From contig JALHUP010000034.1 in NCBI GenBank assembly GCA_022866585.1, positions 1 through 6,059 of the forward strand: a stretch of 6,059 nt of DNA. Direction: 5' to 3'. The position numbers and the translations under genes were made by a program. Below the pieces are notes generated by a model, which worked only from the letters and a program-made list of their open reading frames with translations, ran no database searches and was not told where the DNA came from. This document shows, piece by piece, positions 1-4,201 of the stretch; position 1 is the first letter of the stretch, and each line of letters opens with the position of its first letter. Origin of the DNA: Candidatus Zixiibacteriota bacterium. GTDB taxonomy: Bacteria > Zixibacteria > MSB-5A5 > SM1-73.

Positions 1-66
1 ACAACATCTTCTTCGACTTTTGATTAGCACATTTGCTATAGTTCCATCCGATATGTGCTTTCGCAT
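1..66 (-). CDS. Possible 5' end of a gene leaving the left edge (partial, unknown)
   Basis: An ATG at 66-64 on the minus strand opens a frame that stays open for 22 codons to the window edge; the product begins MRKHISDGTI and then becomes basic (KSRRRCC). A GAGGA ribosome site lies 5 bases before the ATG, the same arrangement as the two minus-strand genes that follow. An in-frame TGA lies upstream with no other ATG or GTG between, so the start would be unambiguous if the gene is real. The visible residues match no family I recognise. Twenty-two codons is too short to exclude chance, so this rests almost wholly on the ribosome site. Confidence 0.25.
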   Translation of the reverse strand, partial: MRKHISDGTIANVLIKSRRRCC

Positions 67-183
67 GTTAGTCCTCAGCCTGATTTCAATAACCCTTCTG
101 TCTCATTCGACGTTTAGAATATTAAGCACGTTCTAAGCAAGCCTCGCAGATCAGGAGAACGGGGCTTCTGACTTACCACCTAA

Positions 184-227
184 AACTCAACCCCTTAATC
201 CCCTTCAGGGTGAGACCTTCAGGGTGA
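184..227. repeat. Degenerate CTCACC-type repeat with internal 14-base tandem
   Basis: The stretch starts AACTCAACCCC (184-194) and continues TTAATCCCC, closely resembling the left arm of the well-formed palindrome at 3882-3938 (AACTCACCCCC then TCTCCCCC). It then contains CCTTCAGGGTGA twice, at 202-213 and 216-227, a 12-base exact repeat with a 14-base period. The GGTGA of each unit resembles the right arm of the same family. I read it as a decayed or rearranged copy; nothing suggests expression. Confidence 0.45.
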
Positions 228-234
228 ACCCCTG

Positions 235-253
235 TCCCACGCCTCTGGCGGGA
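235..253. repeat. Imperfect CCCGCC/GGCGGG hairpin
   Basis: TCCC (235-238) and GCC (241-243) pair with GGCGGGA (247-253) across the loop TCT, with the two bases AC at 239-240 bulged out. Without the bulge this is the TCCCGCC/GGCGGGA stem seen at several other intergenic sites in the window, so it is probably a mutated member of that set. There is no T-tract on either side, so it does not look like an intrinsic terminator. Confidence 0.45.
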
Positions 254-265
254 TTTTCAACCTGA

Positions 266-286
266 CCCTCTCCTAAGAGGAGAGGG
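266..286 (-). repeat. Strong hairpin just after the aminopeptidase stop
   Basis: CCCTCTCCT (266-274) and AGGAGAGGG (278-286) form a perfect 9-bp stem with a 3-base loop. It begins 7 bases after the aminopeptidase stop codon in the transcribed direction. There is no run of U after it, so it is not a classical rho-independent terminator, but it could protect or define the mRNA 3' end. It belongs to the same CTCTCC/GGAGAG family as the hairpin at 1486-1502 and the core of 3882-3938. Confidence 0.6.
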
Positions 287-293
287 AACTTTC

Positions 294-1241
294 CTATATC
301 TTCAATACTCCATCTTTCATGATGATCTTGTCGTCTATCCACAAAGTCGGTTTCAAAAGAATTCCGTCCAGATGGCTGGCGACGGAGACATTCCCACCCA
401 TGGACTTGTTATCTCCTAAAGCCATGTGCACCGTTCCCATAACTTTCTCATCTTCCAGAACGCTTCCCACAATCTTGGCTTTGTGGTTGGTCCCGATCCC
501 TAACTCCGCCACATTTCGGCCAGGTTGACCGAACGGCTCAATCAGTTTCTCTAATTCTTTTGCAGCCTGATCCCCGGTGATCTCCACCGCCAAACCATCT
601 TTGACCACGATCTTTATAGGCTTTTTGATCTTTCCCACCATGGCTCCATCCACCATGATGACTCCGTTGGCGGATCCCTCCACCGGAGCGACATAAGCTT
701 CACCTGCGGGCAGATTAGAAAAATCACCGGGCTTGTGCACCAAACCGGTATCGGGCTTACATTCTCTGCCTTCGATGTTTACGGTAATATTGGTGCCAGC
801 TGGGGTGGTAACCTTTGCAGTTTTGCCCCGGCTCACTATCTCTGCTAACTTAATGGTTCTTTGGGCGATTTCGTTGTAATCGGCATTCAGAGTCCTTTTC
901 ATTGTCTCCTCTAAGATTCCGGGAAGGGTAACACACCTTGCCCCAGCTTCGCAGGCTTCCCTTCTGGCTTTAGTGTGAGACATGGACCTGCTGGTGGGGA
1001 TGATCAAGACGTCAAAATCCTTCATCAACTTGGCAATGGCCTCCGGGGGCTCCTCTCCATGGCTTGAGCGAGGTAAAATCTCTAAAAGTATAGCCTCGGC
1101 GCCTACTTTTTTAGCCGCCTCCCAGAAGGCATATCCGATTTTTCGCAAAGGCTCGTCTGTTATTACCAAAACAGATTCCCCTTTTTTTACCGCCAAGCAA
1201 TTGTTTAAGGCTGTTTGAGCCGCTTTCAAAAGCTCATCCAT
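294..1241 (-). CDS. M29-like metallo-aminopeptidase (aminopeptidase T / leucyl aminopeptidase family)
   Basis: The 315-residue product fits the COG2309/M29 group, metal-dependent exopeptidases that remove N-terminal residues from peptides in the cytoplasm. The N-terminal part (about 1-140) has the family opening with a GESVLVITD strand (21-29). The C-terminal part carries the likely metal site: LPAGEAY (E181), AELGIGTN (E246), VHMALGDN (H272) and SHLDG (H290, D292), the order of acidic and histidine ligands expected in M29 enzymes. There is no signal peptide or membrane segment. It is shorter than classical AmpS/PepS enzymes of about 400 residues and belongs to the short branch. The ATG at 1241-1239 is supported by AGGAGG at 1252-1247, 5 bases upstream. 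It lies 272 bases behind the OPT transporter gene on the same strand, which fits hydrolysis of imported peptides. The related NicX-type ring-cleaving dioxygenases share this fold, so peptidase activity is likely but not proven. Confidence 0.85.
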   Translation of the reverse strand: MDELLKAAQTALNNCLAVKKGESVLVITDEPLRKIGYAFWEAAKKVGAEAILLEILPRSSHGEEPPEAIAKLMKDFDVLIIPTSRSMSHTKARREACEAGARCVTLPGILEETMKRTLNADYNEIAQRTIKLAEIVSRGKTAKVTTPAGTNITVNIEGRECKPDTGLVHKPGDFSNLPAGEAYVAPVEGSANGVIMVDGAMVGKIKKPIKIVVKDGLAVEITGDQAAKELEKLIEPFGQPGRNVAELGIGTNHKAKIVGSVLEDEKVMGTVHMALGDNKSMGGNVSVASHLDGILLKPTLWIDDKIIMKDGVLKI

Positions 1242-1263
1242 TTTTTCCTCCTAATTTGAGACA

Positions 1264-1432
1264 ATAAGTAAAATGCGGCGGGTAGCTCTCCCGCCAATGG
1301 TTCGGCTTCGCTCACCATCAAAGGCGGGATCGCAACCCGACCTACGGGTCTTTCGGGAGCCCACAAGGGGCTCGCCTACAAAATTCTCCACGGGCGACCA
1401 CGAGGGTCGCCCCTACGGTTTTAGAATTTTGC
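1264..1432. repeat. Composite repeat mosaic between transporter and aminopeptidase genes
   Basis: Nearly all of this stretch is built of inverted repeats. TCCCGCC (1289-1295) pairs with GGCGGGA (1323-1329), enclosing a smaller ATGGT/ACCAT pair (1297-1301/1314-1318). Next come GAGCCC (1357-1362)/GGGCTC (1368-1373) and GGGCGACC (1392-1399)/GGTCGCCC (1405-1412), both perfect with 5-base loops. Read on the minus strand, three modules each begin with GTAGG (1416-1412, 1379-1375, 1345-1341), 37 and 34 bases apart. No plausible gene runs through it. It lies in the probable transcript between the two minus-strand genes, so the stems may fold in RNA and affect read-through or mRNA processing. I see no strong promoter for the aminopeptidase here. 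Confidence 0.65.
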
Positions 1433-1452
1433 CGAGGATGATAACATCCTCG
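1433..1452 (-). terminator. Stem-loop downstream of the transporter gene, possible weak terminator
   Basis: CGAGGATG (1433-1440) and CATCCTCG (1445-1452) form a perfect 8-bp stem with a 4-base ATAA loop, about 60 bases past the OPT stop. On the minus strand the bases that follow are GCAAAATTC, without a U-tract, so intrinsic termination would be inefficient at best. It may be a processing or attenuation stem, or one more unit of the repeat mosaic next to it. Confidence 0.3.
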
Positions 1453-1485
1453 ACGAACAGTGAAAATACCCCCTCACCTTATTCC

Positions 1486-1502
1486 TCTCCCCCAAGGGGA
1501 GA
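1486..1502 (-). repeat. CTCTCC/GGAGAG hairpin just after the transporter stop
   Basis: TCTCCCC (1486-1492) pairs with GGGGAGA (1496-1502) around a 3-base loop, beginning 11 bases past the OPT stop codon. On the minus strand it is followed by GGAATAAGGTGAGGGGG, the same trailing arm seen beside the hairpin core at 3898-3922. It is thus a one-sided copy of that repeat, lacking the opposite outer arm where it meets the gene. There is no U-tract. Confidence 0.55.
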
Positions 1503-1513
1503 AGAGATTTCTC

Positions 1514-3481
1514 CTATGCTCCTATTTTCTTGGCAATTCTTGTGGACCTATACAGGAAAAAGCAAACGATGGCAAAGGCGATCAGAGCTAACCAAGGACC
1601 AAAAGAACCAGACAGGGACACAGACTCATACGCCTCATAAAATCCCCGGTATTTTCCCCAGCCGGCGATGACAAAGGCGATAAACACCCCTATCAGAGCA
1701 TCACCGGCAATAAGCCCGGAGCCAAATAATACTCCTCGCTCCTCCCTTTTTTTGGCAATATCTTCGCTTCTGGACACTTTCCGAACAATTAAAGCAATTA
1801 AACCTCCAGCCATGATGGGAGTGGATAAATCCAAGGGTAAGTAAAGCCCGATGGAAAAAGGCAAAGAGGGTATTCCCAAAAGCTCAACGGTCAAAGCTAT
1901 CATGGCTCCCACGGTTACATAAATCCAGGGAAGATTCCCGGTCATCACCCCTTGCACGATGGCAGACATCACGTTAGCCTGGGGTGCCAAAAGTGGAGCA
2001 GGATGTGTGGCATCCTTCACAAACCCGAAAGCATTATTCAAAAGAAAGATGGTGAATCCCATGAAGATAGCAGGAAAGATAAGCCCCACAAATTCCATGA
2101 GCTGTTGTTTCTTTGGACTTGCTCCTAAAAGATATCCGGTTTTTAAATCCTGGGAGATGTCTCCGGACATGCACACTGCAATGCAGACGATTGTGCCAAT
2201 AAACATTACAGTAACCATCCCGGGCAGACCGGAGACTCCAAAAGATAAAAGAATCAAACTGGTAACCAGGAGGGTAGCAATGGTCATGCCCGAAACCGGA
2301 GACGAGGAGCTCCCCACAAGCCCCACAATTCTTGCGGCTACCACCACGAAGAAGAAACCAAAGACCACCACCAGAGCGGTCCCCAAAAGATGCAAATTCG
2401 CCCCCGGGAAAAGCCAGATGGCTATGGTGGCTATGATTACGCCCACCAAGACAAACCACATAGGCAAGTCTTGATCGGTTCTCGGTCTTACCCCAGCTTC
2501 TTCCTTTTTTCCAAGAATCTCTTTGACTGCGATAGAAAAGGAGTGAAAGATCACTGGAAAAGATTTGAAGAGAGTAATAAATCCTCCTAAAAGCACTGCT
2601 CCCACTCCCAGATATTTGATATAGTTAGATCTGATTTCCGCCGGAGTCATTTCCGTGATCAGTTTCGTGGCCGGGGGCACAATATTAGGAGTAAGGGTTC
2701 CCAAATACGCAATCAATGGGGCAATTCCCAAATATCCCAAGACTGCTCCACCCAGCATCAGAGCAGAAATGCGGGGACCAATGATGTATCCAACTCCTAA
2801 CAAAGCCGGGGTGGCATCTATACCAACATTTGCCCCTTTGTAGAAACGGATGTCCTGATTGGGGATTTCGGGCCAAAGCCTTATTCCACCCATTAATATT
2901 TTATAGAGCGCGCCCAGACCCATTCCAGCGAAAACGGTTTTCGCCCTCGCTCCGCCTACATCTCCAGCTTTTATGATCTCAGCACAGGCGGTTCCTTCAG
3001 GAAATTTCAGCTTTCCATGCTCGTGCACCATCAAATATCTGCGAAGAGGTATCATAAAAAGTATTCCCAGAAACCCTCCCAAAATAGATAAAAAGAAGAT
3101 CTCCCAGGCAGTTACAGTATGATGAAACCCAGGTATGGTCAAATTCCAAATAAAAAAAGCCGGAATGGTAAAGATGATGCCTGCGGCCAAAGACTCACCG
3201 GAGGAGGCGATGGTCTGCACGATGTTGTTTTCTAAAACCGTTCCCTTCCTTAATATGCCCCTCAAGATTGCCATGGACATAACCGCGGCAGGGATGGAAG
3301 CAGATACGGTCATCCCTACCTTCAACCCCAAATACGCATTCGCCGCTCCAAAGACGACCGCCAAAAGCGCCCCTAAAACCACGGCCCTCAAAGTTGCCTC
3401 GGGGACTTTTTCCTCAGGCTTTATATAAGGCTCAAATTGAATGGGTTGATTATTTTTTGATTCCTTTTGGCTTTCCGGCAT
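1514..3481 (-). CDS. OPT-family oligopeptide transporter
   Basis: This 655-residue integral membrane protein has the length and motifs of bacterial OPT carriers (TIGR00733-like). The family imports small peptides or peptide-like and metal-chelate compounds by ion-coupled transport; bacterial substrates are mostly unknown. A short soluble N-terminus (1-28) leads into about 15-17 hydrophobic segments, among them roughly 30-52, 55-75, 97-116, 125-147, 225-262, 289-310, 341-358, 365-385, 397-438, 461-482, 517-565, 583-607 and 626-644. Conserved blocks include NNIVQTIASSGES (85-97), KFPEGTACAEIIKAGD (159-174), GPRISALMLGG (235-245), SSSPVSGMT (392-400), MSGDISQDLKTGYLLGA (438-454), LPLDLSTPIMAGG (548-560) and LFGSGLIAGDALIG (585-598). 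The basic C-terminal tail should be cytoplasmic. The ATG has AGGAGGT at 3491-3485 just upstream. The reading frame is intact. The aminopeptidase gene downstream favours a peptide substrate, but this is context only; siderophore-like or metal-ligand uptake remains possible. Confidence 0.9.
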   Translation of the reverse strand: MPESQKESKNNQPIQFEPYIKPEEKVPEATLRAVVLGALLAVVFGAANAYLGLKVGMTVSASIPAAVMSMAILRGILRKGTVLENNIVQTIASSGESLAAGIIFTIPAFFIWNLTIPGFHHTVTAWEIFFLSILGGFLGILFMIPLRRYLMVHEHGKLKFPEGTACAEIIKAGDVGGARAKTVFAGMGLGALYKILMGGIRLWPEIPNQDIRFYKGANVGIDATPALLGVGYIIGPRISALMLGGAVLGYLGIAPLIAYLGTLTPNIVPPATKLITEMTPAEIRSNYIKYLGVGAVLLGGFITLFKSFPVIFHSFSIAVKEILGKKEEAGVRPRTDQDLPMWFVLVGVIIATIAIWLFPGANLHLLGTALVVVFGFFFVVVAARIVGLVGSSSSPVSGMTIATLLVTSLILLSFGVSGLPGMVTVMFIGTIVCIAVCMSGDISQDLKTGYLLGASPKKQQLMEFVGLIFPAIFMGFTIFLLNNAFGFVKDATHPAPLLAPQANVMSAIVQGVMTGNLPWIYVTVGAMIALTVELLGIPSLPFSIGLYLPLDLSTPIMAGGLIALIVRKVSRSEDIAKKREERGVLFGSGLIAGDALIGVFIAFVIAGWGKYRGFYEAYESVSLSGSFGPWLALIAFAIVCFFLYRSTRIAKKIGA

Positions 3482-3484
3482 CGC

Positions 3485-3523
3485 ACCTCCTTTATGCTTT
3501 GAACAAACGCATTTTTAATTATA
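3485..3523 (-). promoter_or_regulatory. Likely promoter -10 and ribosome site of the transporter gene
   Basis: On the minus strand a perfect TATAAT (3523-3518) lies about 36 bases before the OPT start. The matching -35 position carries only TTTTAG, a poor fit, so the promoter would be weak or activator-dependent under the usual sigma-70 model. Transcription would begin near 3511, leaving a leader of about 30 bases with AGGAGGT at 3491-3485. The TATAAT sits in an AT-rich stretch, so chance occurrence is possible. Confidence 0.45.
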
Positions 3524-3579
3524 TTAAGGTGGAACTCCAGCTAAAACTATGGCAAACGCAATAAATAATTTTACATTAT

Positions 3580-3677
3580 CATTGCGAGCGACTGTCCCGC
3601 AGAGCGGGATCCACCTCGGGCGGAAAAAGAGCGAAGTCCCGCCATGGCGGGACTTCGTCGCTTCGCTCCTTGCAATG
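3580..3677. repeat. 98-bp inverted-repeat element (MITE/REP-like)
   Basis: The ends are inverted: CATTGC plus GAGCGA on the left (3580-3591) matches the complement of TCGCTC...GCAATG on the right (3663-3677), with three extra bases in the right arm. Inside lie TCCCGC/GCGGGA (3595-3600/3604-3609) and a perfect 26-bp palindrome at 3632-3657 with arms CGAAGTCCCGCC and GGCGGGACTTCG. Elements with CATTGCGAG...GCAATG ends are a familiar dispersed repeat type in many bacterial genomes. It codes for nothing. ACATT occurs just outside both ends (3573-3577 and 3678-3682), possibly a target duplication, though the left copy is two bases away from the arm. Confidence 0.7.
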
Positions 3678-3858
3678 ACATTCCATTCAAAACGTTTGTA
3701 TTAATAGGTTGCTTGTTTGTAAACATAATAAAGTTAACCTTAAATCTCTGTTCGAACTTTTCGTAAAGCTAATAGTTATGATAGATTTAGTCAAGAAAAA
3801 TCTTCGTTTCAATTGTAATGACCAAATACATATCGGACACCCACATATGCTCAGACGA

Positions 3859-3875
3859 CCCCGCCTTTGGCGGGG
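3859..3875. repeat. CCCGCC/GGCGGG hairpin
   Basis: CCCCGCC (3859-3865) and GGCGGGG (3869-3875) make a perfect 7-bp stem with loop TTT. It ends 6 bases before the larger palindrome at 3882-3938. The same stem core appears in the elements at 235-253, 1289-1329 and 3632-3657. There is no adjacent T-tract. Confidence 0.6.
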
Positions 3876-3881
3876 CAGAAG

Positions 3882-3938
3882 AACTCACCCCCTGTCTCCC
3901 CCTCTCTTTCAAAGAGAGGGGGATCAAAGGGGTGAGTT
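3882..3938. repeat. Two-tier palindrome, best-formed CTCACC/CTCTCC repeat
   Basis: The outer arms AACTCACCCC (3882-3891) and GGGGTGAGTT (3929-3938) are perfect complements. The inner arms CCCCCTCTCTTT (3898-3909) and AAAGAGAGGGGG (3911-3922) are also perfect about a single central base. The short asymmetric spacers between the tiers would form an internal loop. The element could form a cruciform in DNA or a long hairpin in RNA. It is the most complete member of a family with partial copies at 184-227, 266-286 and 1471-1502. It lies about 260 bases upstream of the TPR start, so any effect on that gene is uncertain. Confidence 0.7.
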
Positions 3939-4185
3939 ATCAATTCCCTCAGGAGCTTACTTTTCTGTCTCTGGTGCAAAGTCACAGGTTCACCTTAGAG
4001 ATGTCGTCTCCAACAAGTGTTACTTATCTTTTTCTTGTGACTTAAAAGTGTATGATCTGTATTTGGTATCTACAAATCTTCGTTTCATTTTGGTGAGGAA
4101 AAACTCACTGAACCATTTTGGGCTTGTATTTTCTTTAGGAAAGAGTAAATTTGCCGAAAAAAGCAAAAACTAACAGTAAAATCTC

Positions 4186-4193
4186 AGGTGAGG
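4186..4193 (+). promoter_or_regulatory. Ribosome binding site that favours the ATG at 4202
   Basis: AGGTGAGG at 4186-4193 matches the AGGTGA part of the consensus ribosome site and lies 8 bases before ATG 4202. The alternative in-frame TTG at 4151 has only AGGA at 4137-4140, 10 bases away, or AGAG at 4142-4145. The ATG start also gives a signal peptide of normal length, so I prefer it. Confidence 0.55.
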
Positions 4194-4201
4194 CAAAAGC
4201 T

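Larger units (their letters stand above)
67..293. other. Non-coding gap left of the aminopeptidase gene
   Basis: No credible reading frame fills this 227-base stretch. The first part, to about 180, is plain sequence in which I see no promoter worth naming. From 184 on it is made of repeat material: a degenerate copy of the CTCACC/GGTGAG element, a short tandem repeat, an imperfect CCCGCC-type hairpin and a strong hairpin just past the aminopeptidase stop. These are listed separately. Confidence 0.6.
3798..4087 (+). repeat. Pair of 14-base direct repeats flanking the palindromes
   Basis: AAATCTTCGTTTCA occurs exactly at 3798-3811 and again at 4074-4087, in the same direction, one copy on each side of the double palindrome at 3859-3938. 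The entry spans from the first copy to the second; the sequence between is listed separately. A 14-base match is unlikely by chance in 720 bases. It could be a regulator site or the trace of a duplication. Confidence 0.5.
3482..4201. other. 720-base divergent intergenic region
   Basis: This region separates the leftward transporter gene from the rightward TPR gene. The transporter promoter lies at its left end. An inverted-repeat element occupies 3580-3677, and 3859-3938 holds two palindromes back to back. The segments 3681-3840 and 3940-4150 are AT-rich, share a 14-base exact repeat, and contain no convincing gene or recognised riboswitch. No strong promoter for the TPR gene is evident; TATGAT at 4051-4056 is a good -10 match but lacks a -35. 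CATTTTGG occurs at 4086-4093 and 4114-4121 around a small GTGAG/CTCAC stem (4093-4097/4104-4108), a possible but weak operator-like arrangement. Confidence 0.6.

Noticed and set aside
1264..1452. CRISPR array
   Set aside because: The repeated modules differ in their stems, share only about five boundary bases and loop bases, and have no uniform repeat or unique spacers; no cas gene is near.
1273..1671. Plus-strand open frame of 132 codons
   Set aside because: It runs through the repeat mosaic and into the antisense of the transporter gene; its residues are those expected of translated GC-rich repeats, and no ribosome site is seen.
3939..4150. Riboswitch in the leader of the TPR gene
   Set aside because: The stretch around 3970-4010 has GTGCAAAG and GTCACAGG elements loosely like cyclic-di-GMP or cobalamin motifs, but the conserved core bases and pairing of either class are missing.
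3709..4173. Plus-strand open frame of 154 codons before the TPR gene
   Set aside because: It crosses the double palindrome at 3859-3938, matches no family, has a weak start and overlaps the TPR start region. The overlapping 75-codon frame at 3818-4045 fails for the same reasons.
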